Counted from the first letter of the stretch, positions 1 to 6,418 are shown. The stretch: DNA of 6,520 nt from JAKORR01 sp964608495 (GCA_964608495.1 CAZSOQ010000276.1:1-6520), one strand, 5' to 3'. The notes: generated by a model not told the origin, from the sequence alone. Made by a program: numbers and translations.

Positions 1-72
1 TTCCTCCCCTCCCCGTTCCCCTGCTTTTCCTCCTCCCTTGCCTTTGGCGGTGTCCTGGGGCTGGCGAGTGCA
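1..72. other. Purine-rich stretch downstream of the phosphoesterase gene
   Basis: This short stretch follows the stop codon of the phosphoesterase gene. Read on the minus strand, positions 1-40 are almost purely purine and contain several G runs (GGGG, GGGG, GGGG close together). I see no convincing hairpin plus T-run terminator. Several Shine-Dalgarno-like AGGAGG and GGAGG strings occur here, so another minus-strand gene could begin just beyond the window edge. That cannot be tested from this sequence. Confidence 0.4.
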
Positions 73-1572
73 TCAGTCTCTGACGGTGAGGTCTTTCACC
101 TGGTCTATGAGCTTCATCTCGGGCATGTCGGGGCTAGTCGGGTCGAAGTCCTCAGGCATGGCCCACACCTCGAGCGACACCTTGCTGCCCTCCACGTGCA
201 CGAGGCAGTAGTGGTAGTCGATGGCGAAGGCGCGGATCGCGTCGCTCCAGGGCATATCGAGCCGGCGGTAGGGATGAGGGGTCTCCGGTGGCACGTACTC
301 CTCTCCCGGTCCTGCCTTAGGCATCTTCTCGGTAGTGAGAGGTGCGCCGGCCCCGCCCGAGATCACCTGCCACACTGGCGGGTCGTACCATCCCTTGCCC
401 ACTGGGCCCATGAGCCCGCGCGAGTAGTTGTGTTCGTCCCCGAAGAAGGCCACGAGCACTCGGTCATCGCTCCACATGCTCCACAGCGAGTGCCGCCGCT
501 CGCGCACGTCCTTCTTCAGCGACAGGGTCGCGTTGCCGTCGTAGTACATGGCATCGTCCACGTGCTTGCCCACGGGGAAGGCGGGCTCGTGGCCCAGGAT
601 GAACAGGTGCGTCATGCCGCGCTTGCGCGCCTGGTCGAGGTCGTACCGCACCCAGTTGAGCTGTCTGTCCATGATCCGGCCCTCGGGGTTCCCGCGCTTA
701 TACAGCCGGCACGGGTCCCCGGGGATGTAGGGGAACGCCCGGGTGCCCACCCAGTAGTTGGTGTTGATGAAGGTGAGGTGGCAGTTACCGTAGTCGAGGG
801 AGTAGCAGGTCTCGGCGTAGGGTGGTGCGTCCTCGGTCTCGCCGCCCCGGGGGCCGTTGGTCGGGTTGACGAACTCCTCGGCGAACACTTCCTCGCCGCT
901 CACCAGTCTGCCGTCCCTCATCACGCCGTCCAGGTCGTAGGGCCCGAAGTCGTCCTGGTCGCGATGGGTGAGGACGTCGTGGTTCCCCATCGTGGCATAG
1001 ATGGGCATCTCGTGGAGGATCTCCGAGACCACGGCCTTCCACACGCGCAGTTGCCTGCGGTACTCGGCCTCCTCGGTCTGGTACCCGAAGACGAGGTCTC
1101 CGGGGAAGCAGACGAGCTCGGCCCCCCGGGCCTTGGCGTCGCGCAGCAGGGCTGCGAGGATGTCCCCCGACACGGGCTGTTCCTTCTTCGTGCCCCGGCT
1201 GTCGCAGAGCATGGCGAAGGAGAACTTGCGCGAACTGGTCTTCTCCGGCGCGGTGCGGAAGGTATACTCGCCTTCCTCGGGGTAGCGGGCCCCGCTATCC
1301 ATCACCAGGTGGTACTCGTAGGCCTTGTCGGGCTTCAGCCCGGTCACCTGCACCTCGTAGGGGGCTTCAGTGTCCTCGTAGGGCCCCCCGTCCACGACGA
1401 CCTTCCCGGCGGCCGGTTCGGTGCTCTGCCACCAGACCACGACGGAGTCGGTGGTGACGTTGGCGACGAAGGGCCCGACGAAGTCCGGAGGTTGGGCCTC
1501 CTGACCCGCCACCAAGCCACAGACCCCAACGAGCAAAGCCGGCACGATCCAGCACTTGAGCCACCCTCTCAT
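73..1572 (-). CDS. Exported FN3-like/calcineurin-type metallophosphoesterase with variant metal motifs
   Basis: This 499-residue protein is probably an extracytoplasmic phosphoesterase; the substrate is unknown. Residues 1-23 form a signal peptide (positive N-terminus, hydrophobic core, V-A-G before Q24). Residues about 28-108 resemble the FN3-like N-terminal domain of purple acid phosphatases, with VVVWWQS and VTGLKPDKAYEYHL. The calcineurin-like domain then shows motif I D124-S-R126, motif II G158-D159, motif III G196-N-H-D199, motif IV G327-H328 and motif V G378-D-E-H381, followed by the SGGAGAPL segment usual after motif V. Three positions depart from the classical set: Arg126 where DxH has His, Phe162 where purple acid phosphatases have the GDxxY Tyr, and Asp379 where GHxH has its first His. 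Activity is therefore likely but metal preference may differ. The ATG start is supported by AGGAGGG 8 nt upstream and a signal peptide right after it. It is the last of three same-strand genes, 176 bp after the previous stop. Confidence 0.93.
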   Translation of the reverse strand: MRGWLKCWIVPALLVGVCGLVAGQEAQPPDFVGPFVANVTTDSVVVWWQSTEPAAGKVVVDGGPYEDTEAPYEVQVTGLKPDKAYEYHLVMDSGARYPEEGEYTFRTAPEKTSSRKFSFAMLCDSRGTKKEQPVSGDILAALLRDAKARGAELVCFPGDLVFGYQTEEAEYRRQLRVWKAVVSEILHEMPIYATMGNHDVLTHRDQDDFGPYDLDGVMRDGRLVSGEEVFAEEFVNPTNGPRGGETEDAPPYAETCYSLDYGNCHLTFINTNYWVGTRAFPYIPGDPCRLYKRGNPEGRIMDRQLNWVRYDLDQARKRGMTHLFILGHEPAFPVGKHVDDAMYYDGNATLSLKKDVRERRHSLWSMWSDDRVLVAFFGDEHNYSRGLMGPVGKGWYDPPVWQVISGGAGAPLTTEKMPKAGPGEEYVPPETPHPYRRLDMPWSDAIRAFAIDYHYCLVHVEGSKVSLEVWAMPEDFDPTSPDMPEMKLIDQVKDLTVRD

Positions 1573-1580
1573 GAGATGAA

Positions 1581-1587
1581 CCCTCCT
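1581..1587 (-). promoter_or_regulatory. Strong Shine-Dalgarno for the phosphoesterase gene
   Basis: The minus strand reads AGGAGGG here, 8 nt before the ATG at 1570-1572. This is near-ideal sequence and spacing and fixes the start codon. Confidence 0.85.
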
Positions 1588-1650
1588 AGTCGGACTGGTC
1601 TTCTGCCCCGGTCTCCTGGGTCGCCCCGCCCTTCGTCCGTGCGCGGCTTC

Positions 1651-1667
1651 GGGGCCCGATGGGCCCC
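1651..1667. other. Perfect GC hairpin in the 176-bp spacer
   Basis: A 7-bp perfect inverted repeat (GGGGCCC, loop GAT on plus or ATC on minus, GGGCCCC) sits between the repeat protein and phosphoesterase genes. No T-run follows on either strand, so it is not a standard intrinsic terminator. In a GC-rich genome it could still pause polymerase or protect an mRNA end. The role is inferred only. Confidence 0.5.
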
Positions 1668-1719
1668 TTCGGCTCCGTCAGTCGGGCGCAAGGGCCACGG
1701 GTCTACCGGGGTTGACGCT

Positions 1720-1737
1720 GGCGGCCAACTGGCCGCC
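1720..1737 (-). terminator. Candidate terminator-like hairpin after the repeat-protein gene
   Basis: The hairpin begins about 11 nt past the minus-strand stop codon at 1749-1751. The minus strand reads GGCGGCC-AGTT-GGCCGCC, a perfect 7-bp stem. It can extend by GAC/GTC with a 3-nt bulge. Position and stability suit a transcript 3' end, but there is no U-tract. It may be a weak terminator, a processing barrier or an mRNA-stabilising stem. Confidence 0.4.
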
Positions 1738-1748
1738 GTCGGCTAGCC

Positions 1749-4496
1749 TCACCCACAGCTCCCGCCGGCGTACAGGACCTGCCAGAGGCGGATGAAGGTC
1801 TTCAGGTCCCACAGGTCCACTGCCCCGTCCGGACTGGGCGTGATGTCGGGCAGGGTGCCCGCATAGGGATACAGATCGCACGACGCCTTGTAGGCCGCGG
1901 CGCCGCCGAGGACGCGCTCCATCATCTCGCGGGCATCCCGGAAGTCCACGTACCCGTCGCCGTTGACGTCGCCGGGCTGCCCGGGCTGCGGCGGCTCCCC
2001 GTAGGGCTTGCCGCCCACGAGCGCATAGCGCAGGCTGAGGGTGACCGTCTCTGCACCCTCGGTCGCCTGGAACCTAACCAGGCCCACGCCGGGCGCGAGG
2101 CAATAGGTGCGGTCAACCTGCTCCCTGGACGCCGGGGGCCCGAGCCACCCCGTGACCTTGACGACGAGGCAGTGCTCGAAGGTACCCGCGGGCACTACGA
2201 CCGCGACATCGGTCTCGGTGACCTGACTTGCCAGGTCGTACGGCCCGCCGGGATTGCCGTCGGCCAGCAGGTCACCGGCGGTGGCGGCCACATCGTACCG
2301 GCGCACGGCGGGGGCCATGAGCAGCGCCGGCGGGTCCGCGACCGTCTGATGCCCTTCCGCTGCGAAGCCCAACCACTTGGTGCCGTCGGCGTCGCGCAGC
2401 CACCACTGGGTCTCGTCGGGCCGACCCTCCTGCTGGCCCAGGAAGGGCCAGACGGCCAGGCCGTTGATGAGGGTCTCGGGCTCGACGACCACGGTACGGA
2501 TCGCCCCGGTCGGCGTGCAGTAGACGTAGCGGTCACCGGCCTGCAGGGGAAGATACCCGGCAGTCGCCACGGTGGCCGGTGGCTGGCCGTACTCCGTCCC
2601 GGCCACCCCGGCCCAGTAGACCTGGCAGCTCCGGCTCAGGGACCACTCCTGCCCCACGGCGGCCAGCGTAGTCGGGTCGTACGCCAGCCACTTGATGATC
2701 CCCACGCCCGGCGCCAGCCAGTACTCGGTGCAGACGGTCCGTTGCTGGGCGCCCGCGCCGATGGTTCCCTCCTCCAGCAGCCGCAGGCAGTCGTTGAAGG
2801 GCCCCGCGGGCACTTCCACCGTCTGCCCCGTGCCGGTCACCTCGACGACGAAGCTGTAGGGCAGGGAGCCCGCGTCGGACCGCAGCTCCCCCTGGCTGGT
2901 GAATCTCTGCCCCAGGTAGGCGATGGGTTCGAGCAGCAGAGCCCCCGGGTCGTAGAAAGCCTGGTCCGCGCCCTCCCCCTCGGCGACGCGCAGGACCTTC
3001 CCGCCAGACCACTGCCAGTAGGAGAGGTCGGTCTCGTACGGACTCCGTTCCCGGCGCCCGTAGGCCTGACCGCTGGGCAAGGTGACCCGTGGGAGCGTCT
3101 CGACGTCCACCCACACGGGAGTCTCGTCCCGCGTCTGAGCCAGCGCCAGCCAGCGGTCGCCCGCCTTGAGGGGGAAGTAGGCGGCCGTGGCGACGCGCGG
3201 GTCCTGGCCGTACTCTCTACCGCCGACGACGGCCCACATCAGCTCCTCGGTCTCGACCGGCGTCCCGGCGGCCGAGCTGACCCCGCCGCCGGTGTCGTAG
3301 TCCACCATCTTGACGATGCCCACGCCGGGAGCCAGCCACCACTCCGTCGCGACGGCCTCCTGGTCCGGGGCCGTGCCGATCGTGCCCTGAATCTCGAGGC
3401 GGACGCAGGCTGTGAAGGGGCCCGCCGGGACGTCGGCCACAACGTCGAGGTCTTGCACCCGGACCCGAAGGTCGAAGGGCGCGCCGCCACCGGCGCCCCC
3501 GATCTGGCCCTGCGTGCGCATGACCTGGCCCAGGTAGGCCTGGGACCGCAGGAGGACCAGGGGCGGCTCGTAGGGGCTCTGCTGGCCTGCTTCGCCTTCT
3601 CCCGACCGGTAGAGGGTACCCCCCTCTCGGTACCAGTACGATACGTCCTGCCCCTCGGCCCAGGCCTCGCGCCAGGGATAGGCCTGGTGGCCCGCGAACT
3701 GAACCGGGACCAGCGTCTCGGCCTCGACCAGGTCCACCGACGGCCCGCGGGCATCCGTGTCAAGGAAGGTCCATCGGTCGCCGGTCCTGAGAGGGAAGTA
3801 GGCACTGGTGTTGACCGGCGGGTGGCCCCAGGTCACACCCCCCACGTCGGCATAGATCAGCAGGTACTCCTGCCCCGTGCCGTCGGCCCCGTAGCTCACC
3901 GTCCGAAGGGCCCCGACGCCGGCCGCCTGCGTCTGGTTCAGGTGGATCGCCTGCGTCTGACCGGAGACCGTCACTGTGACGGTGATGTTGATGTCGAACT
4001 GCAGGCAGTTGCTGAAGGAGCCCGCCGGGGTCTGGACGGTGGCGCTGGTCGAGAGGATGCGCAGCTTCCCGCTGTACTGGCCCACGGGTGCGTTGCTGGT
4101 GTAGACGGTGCCCGCCAGGTTGAGCTGCTGGCCCGACGTGACCGTCGCGGGGATGGTCACGGTCGGGTTCAGCGTGACGACCTGCCCCTCGCTCTCCGTG
4201 CCGATCCAGTGGGTGCCCTGCGCGTCCTGGGTCCAGAACTGGGGCAATTGCTCCTGCCCGGCGTCGTTGAGGATGACGTCTCTCCAGGCCTGGGTGCCGC
4301 CCACCTTGACCTGCCCCGTAATGCGGTTGAAGCCGGTGCCGCCGTCGCCGGCCAGCACCCGTTCATCACCCGTCCTGAAGGGGAAGTACTGGGTCGTACT
4401 GACCTGGGCGAAGGCCGCGGCGCTCATCGCGACGGCCAAGACCCAAATTAGCCAACCCCACCGCCCGACGGGCCGGCAGGTACTCAACGGGACCAT
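1749..4496 (-). CDS. Exported four-repeat protein with C-terminal dockerin-like module
   Basis: This 915-residue protein has a signal peptide ending at AFA30 before Q31. Four degenerate repeats follow (residues about 37-224, 233-430, 440-636 and 648-834). Each opens with Y(F/L)P(F/L)xxGD, has a central PAGxFxxC (C164, C364, C570, C776) and closes with a (L)APGVG(I/L)(V/I)K-like segment. This YFPL...PAGxF...GVG pattern is known from other secreted bacterial proteins of unknown function; I cannot name a family securely. Residues about 841-900 form a type I dockerin-like pair: loop 1 is DVNGDGYVDFRD (843-854) with all ligand positions, and loop 2 (886-897) is degenerate, with Thr and Ser where Asp and Asn are expected. 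Dockerins bind cohesins or tether secreted proteins; the partner here is unknown. An in-frame TAG at 4521-4523 limits the start to the ATG at 4496 or the TTG at 4487. It lies 294 bp after the upstream gene and 176 bp before the phosphoesterase. Confidence 0.93.
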   Translation of the reverse strand: MVPLSTCRPVGRWGWLIWVLAVAMSAAAFAQVSTTQYFPFRTGDERVLAGDGGTGFNRITGQVKVGGTQAWRDVILNDAGQEQLPQFWTQDAQGTHWIGTESEGQVVTLNPTVTIPATVTSGQQLNLAGTVYTSNAPVGQYSGKLRILSTSATVQTPAGSFSNCLQFDINITVTVTVSGQTQAIHLNQTQAAGVGALRTVSYGADGTGQEYLLIYADVGGVTWGHPPVNTSAYFPLRTGDRWTFLDTDARGPSVDLVEAETLVPVQFAGHQAYPWREAWAEGQDVSYWYREGGTLYRSGEGEAGQQSPYEPPLVLLRSQAYLGQVMRTQGQIGGAGGGAPFDLRVRVQDLDVVADVPAGPFTACVRLEIQGTIGTAPDQEAVATEWWLAPGVGIVKMVDYDTGGGVSSAAGTPVETEELMWAVVGGREYGQDPRVATAAYFPLKAGDRWLALAQTRDETPVWVDVETLPRVTLPSGQAYGRRERSPYETDLSYWQWSGGKVLRVAEGEGADQAFYDPGALLLEPIAYLGQRFTSQGELRSDAGSLPYSFVVEVTGTGQTVEVPAGPFNDCLRLLEEGTIGAGAQQRTVCTEYWLAPGVGIIKWLAYDPTTLAAVGQEWSLSRSCQVYWAGVAGTEYGQPPATVATAGYLPLQAGDRYVYCTPTGAIRTVVVEPETLINGLAVWPFLGQQEGRPDETQWWLRDADGTKWLGFAAEGHQTVADPPALLMAPAVRRYDVAATAGDLLADGNPGGPYDLASQVTETDVAVVVPAGTFEHCLVVKVTGWLGPPASREQVDRTYCLAPGVGLVRFQATEGAETVTLSLRYALVGGKPYGEPPQPGQPGDVNGDGYVDFRDAREMMERVLGGAAAYKASCDLYPYAGTLPDITPSPDGAVDLWDLKTFIRLWQVLYAGGSCG
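1797..1976 (-). other. C-terminal dockerin type I-like module (residues ~841-900)
   Basis: Two EF-hand-like calcium loops are separated by about 40 residues. Loop 1 has Asp843, Asn845, Asp847, Tyr849 and Asp854 at positions 1, 3, 5, 7 and 12. Loop 2 keeps Asp890-Gly891, Asp894 and Asp897 but has Thr886 and Ser888 at positions 1 and 3, so its calcium site is probably weak. Each loop leads into a helix-like segment (AREMMERVLGG and LKTFIRLWQVLY). Confidence 0.8.
1995..4388 (-). repeat. Four tandem ~200-residue protein repeats
   Basis: Repeat units lie at 3825-4388, 3207-3800, 2589-3179 and 1995-2555, with unit starts 196, 207 and 208 residues apart. Shared marks are the opening YFPL-GD (Y37, Y233, Y440, Y648), PAGxFxxC and APGVG. 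Units 2 and 3 look closest: both have a Y(E/D)P...LL...AYLGQ segment, PAGPF and GTIG. Unit 1 is the most divergent, with AAGVGAL in place of LAPGVGI. The similarity is at protein level; I did not see long identical DNA blocks. This suggests old duplications with a later unit-2/3 duplication. Confidence 0.88.
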
Positions 4497-4501
4497 CCTC
4501 C
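4497..4501 (-). promoter_or_regulatory. GGAGG ribosome binding site abutting the ATG
   Basis: The minus strand reads GGAGG directly against the ATG at 4494-4496, with zero spacer. The in-frame TTG at 4485-4487 (codon 4) lies 9 nt from it, a normal distance. The site therefore favours TTG as the true start; the signal peptide would survive either way. Confidence 0.55.
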
Positions 4502-4590
4502 ATGGCTCAGGGAGTGTGGGCTAATCTTACGGCCGGGTGCGGCGACGGTCAATCAGCCCGACCGGGCGCGCCGGACGAGCCCTCGGGCCA

Positions 4591-4615
4591 GGGGGCGGGA
4601 AGGGGGAGAAAGGGG
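4591..4615 (+). other. Canonical G-quadruplex motif on the plus strand
   Basis: Four G runs (5, 3, 5 and 4 G) are separated by loops of 1, 2 and 5 nt, meeting the usual G3+N1-7 definition. It lies on the template strand for the repeat-protein gene, about 95-120 bp before its start, so the transcript itself is C-rich here. A quadruplex could affect transcription elongation or the DNA duplex, but not the mRNA. Confidence 0.6.
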
Positions 4616-4637
4616 TGAGATACAGGTGAGATACAGG
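4614..4637. repeat. Two-copy 11-bp tandem repeat
   Basis: The plus strand has GGTGAGATACA at 4614-4624 and again at 4625-4635, followed by GG. The copies are identical. The second copy also supplies the left arm of a small hairpin (GATAC 4630-4634 with GTATC 4640-4644, extended after a 2-nt bulge). Confidence 0.75.
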
Positions 4638-4738
4638 CCGTATCACGCCCCCAAGCGGTGGTCCTAGGCCCGGTAGTAGGGACTTGCGTCCGGGGGCTAT
4701 AAGTCTGATTAGCGTCATACCGAAGCCTTACAGGGCTT
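4626..4738 (-). ncRNA. Candidate structured 5' leader RNA
   Basis: Read on the minus strand, several helices lie close together: AAGCC/GGCTT (4734-4738 with 4723-4727, 6-nt loop); GCCCCC/GGGGGC (4692-4697 with 4647-4652); nested directly against that, GGAC-GCAA-GTCC (4680-4691), a perfect stem capped by a GNRA tetraloop; and a final hairpin at 4626-4646. The GGACGCAAG string recalls the GGACGCAAAG core of the c-di-GMP-I (GEMM) riboswitch, but the GCAAACC element and the GAAA-capped P2 helix that should precede it are absent. I call it only a possible leader structure. The GC-rich helices could arise by chance. Confidence 0.25.
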
Positions 4739-4790
4739 TCGTCGCTCTTTACCTAACATTACTGCATAAAAACCAACAGCACGGGGGAGG

Positions 4791-6329
4791 CTACCTGGCC
4801 GGCTGGCCGCTGAGCAGCAGGGGCACTCCGAGGTCGGCGAAGGGCGGCAGGCTCGCGACCGAGGCCCCGGCGCAGGTGTTGAGCAGCTCCTTCTCCTGCT
4901 GGAAGAAGGTGATGCTGGCGCTCACCGAGGCGAGGCCGAAGAAGTCCAGCTTCGCGCCCCCGGCCAAGAGGAAGAGCGCCTTGGCCCTCTGACAGGGCGG
5001 CGCCGGGAAGATGACGAAGTCGCCACCGACCAGGAAGGCCGGCTGTATCCAGCCGACGACCTCGGCGAGGGGCTTCTGGCCGAGGGAGAGGGAGAGGCGT
5101 GGGAAGCCTATACCGAAGTTGCCGGACACGGCGCTGGACGCGCCGGTATGGGGGTCTTCCTTCTCCCCTATCTCGTAGGAGCGCAGGCCGGTGTTCGACA
5201 CGAGCTTGCTGCCCTGGTACTTGAGGCCCAGGTCGCTGTCGTAGGTGAACTCGGCCTGGACGCTGACAGAGCCATCGAAGGGCACGGAAGCGTTGATTAC
5301 GAACTGCACGCCTATGCCGACGGTGACCGGTATCCAGCCGACGAGGAAGGGGAACTTGGCCAGGGGGATTTCGGGCTTGAAGTCAATGACGTCTCGGCCG
5401 CTGGCCAGCATGATGAGGCTGAGAGTGCCCTTGCCCTGCAGCTTGTTCGCGTTGCTGTTGAAGCTGGTGAGCTGTTTGCCGCGGATACCGATGTTCGCGG
5501 CGCTGCGGAAGCTGGTCACCTCTCCCTCAGCCACGGCCTGCACCTTGGCTCCGCCGAGGTCCTTCGTCAGCGTGAGCTTGAACTTCAGCTTCTTGGGCGT
5601 GGCGGCCTCGTCGAGGCTCATCTCCACCTCAATCTCGTAGTCGCCGACCTTGAAGGTGACCTTGGGCTGGTAGGTGCCCTGGGCCGACGAGACAGGGCCC
5701 AGGGGGACCGCCTGCGGGGTGACCCTGTCGGCGCCGAAGACGATGCCATAGTCCCAGGATAGGTCCCCGTTGACCACGGCGTCGGTGAGGGGGGCGTACT
5801 CGGTATTCACGGTGAGGTCCGAGCCCGCGGCCTGGGCGCTCACGACCCTCCGGACGCCCAGGCCGTGGATGACGAGGACCTTGCCGGGCGAGACGTCCAG
5901 GCCGGCGTCGTGGACGGCGTCGGCGTCGAGGACATAACGGCCGTTGTCGTTGGCGCTCTTGAGCATGAGGCCGACCTGCGCCGGGCCGATCAGCGTGGCG
6001 TCCGGGTCCCACTCGACGTCGAAGGTCATCTGGTCGTCGGGCTGCCAGTTCCCCTCGGTGCCTCGGAGGATGCCCTCGAGGAGGAGCTCGGCGTCCCGCT
6101 TGTTGAGGTTGCCGTCGGGGAAGATGTCGGCGCCCGGCTTGATCCCCTGGCCGGCGTGGGCCTGCCGCCAGGCGGCCAGGAAGCCGGGCAGGTCATCCCA
6201 GCTCACCGAGCCGTCGGCGTTCATGTCGCCGGCGATGATCTGGACGCCCAGGCACGGGGAGATCGCCCCAAGACCGAGCACCAACGGGATAAGGACTAGC
6301 GCAAGCACCGAGGATGGCAGCGCGCGCAT
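4791..6329 (-). CDS. Exported dockerin-like protein with large beta-rich domain of unknown function
   Basis: This 512-residue protein opens with a signal peptide (residues 1 to about 29, hydrophobic core LALVLIPLVLGLGA). A dockerin-like module follows at once: loop 1 at residues 35-46 has Asp35, Asn37, Asp39, Ser41 and Asp46, and loop 2 at about 68-79 has Asp68, Asp72-Gly73, Asn74, Asn76 and Asp79. Residues about 98-215 look like a beta-sandwich. Residues about 220-480 alternate polar and hydrophobic residues as in long beta strands, with repeated Gly-rich hydrophobic segments (FPFLVGWIPVTVGIGV, VVGWIQPAFLVGGDF). I do not recognise this part; a barrel or elongated beta structure is possible. 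Cys446 and Cys486 could form a disulfide. An in-frame TAA 18 nt upstream rules out an earlier start, and AAGGGG lies 11 nt before the ATG. It is the first of the three same-strand genes. Confidence 0.9.
   Translation of the reverse strand: MRALPSSVLALVLIPLVLGLGAISPCLGVQIIAGDMNADGSVSWDDLPGFLAAWRQAHAGQGIKPGADIFPDGNLNKRDAELLLEGILRGTEGNWQPDDQMTFDVEWDPDATLIGPAQVGLMLKSANDNGRYVLDADAVHDAGLDVSPGKVLVIHGLGVRRVVSAQAAGSDLTVNTEYAPLTDAVVNGDLSWDYGIVFGADRVTPQAVPLGPVSSAQGTYQPKVTFKVGDYEIEVEMSLDEAATPKKLKFKLTLTKDLGGAKVQAVAEGEVTSFRSAANIGIRGKQLTSFNSNANKLQGKGTLSLIMLASGRDVIDFKPEIPLAKFPFLVGWIPVTVGIGVQFVINASVPFDGSVSVQAEFTYDSDLGLKYQGSKLVSNTGLRSYEIGEKEDPHTGASSAVSGNFGIGFPRLSLSLGQKPLAEVVGWIQPAFLVGGDFVIFPAPPCQRAKALFLLAGGAKLDFFGLASVSASITFFQQEKELLNTCAGASVASLPPFADLGVPLLLSGQPAR
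6072..6230 (-). other. N-terminal dockerin type I-like module (residues ~34-86)
   Basis: Two calcium-loop motifs are followed by helix-like segments (LPGFLAAWRQAH and AELLLEGILRG). The module lies directly after the signal peptide rather than at the C-terminus, the commoner position. Loop 2 has Phe70 at ligand position 3, so its calcium binding may be weaker. Confidence 0.7.
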
Positions 6330-6340
6330 GGCTCTGATCG

Positions 6341-6346
6341 CCCCTT
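6341..6346 (-). promoter_or_regulatory. Weak ribosome binding site of the first gene
   Basis: The minus strand reads AAGGGG, 11 nt before the ATG at 6327-6329. Match and spacing are only moderate. The start itself is fixed by the upstream in-frame TAA and the signal peptide. Confidence 0.5.
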
Positions 6347-6418
6347 AAGGCCTACCCCAGCATCGCGCCCGTGTTCCGGCTGCGGAGGCACTTGGCAAAG
6401 GCTTAGCGGACGTAAGAG

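Larger units (their letters stand above)
4497..4790. other. 294-bp intergenic leader region of the repeat-protein gene
   Basis: The region has no credible gene. Reading toward the repeat-protein gene (minus strand), it begins with an AT-rich island (about 4698-4780) unlike its GC-rich surroundings, the natural place for a promoter, although I find no -35/-10 pair with good spacing. Next come the potential RNA structures (4626-4738), a C-rich tract facing the G-quadruplex motif (4591-4615), and a GC-rich segment with the near-palindrome CCGGGCGCGCCGG (4562-4574). No intrinsic terminator for the upstream gene is visible: the T5 run near 4770 has no stem before it. Confidence 0.5.

Noticed and set aside
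1710..1716. GTTGACG on the plus strand as a -35 element
   Set aside because: It has no matching -10 element and would drive transcription antisense to the repeat-protein gene.
196..1746. Long open frame of 516 codons on the plus strand
   Set aside because: It lies opposite the phosphoesterase gene, whose family motifs are plain. The product is a low-complexity Val/Gly/His/Arg-rich sequence without domains, as expected opposite a GC-rich gene.
2172..4451. Open frame of 759 codons on the plus strand
   Set aside because: It mirrors the four-repeat protein gene and has no recognisable motif, signal peptide or ribosome site. Stop codons are simply rare in this antisense frame.
4653..4691. c-di-GMP-I (GEMM) riboswitch
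   Set aside because: GGACGCAAG is suggestive, but the upstream GCAAACC and GAAA-tetraloop helix are missing and the GGACGCAAGTCC segment closes on itself as a hairpin. Kept only as a generic leader-structure candidate.
4520..4713. 7-nt long-range complementarity (GCTAATC at 4520-4526, GATTAGC at 4707-4713) that could close a leader domain
   Set aside because: A few 7-nt matches are expected by chance in a region of this size, and the pairing does not extend at either end.
4764..4790. Intrinsic terminator of the first gene near the T5 run
   Set aside because: No GC stem precedes the T-run on the minus strand, so the structure is missing.
5148..5762. Open frame of 204 codons on the plus strand, with others at 5865-6348
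   Set aside because: All lie antisense to the signal-peptide-bearing dockerin gene and look like composition artefacts.
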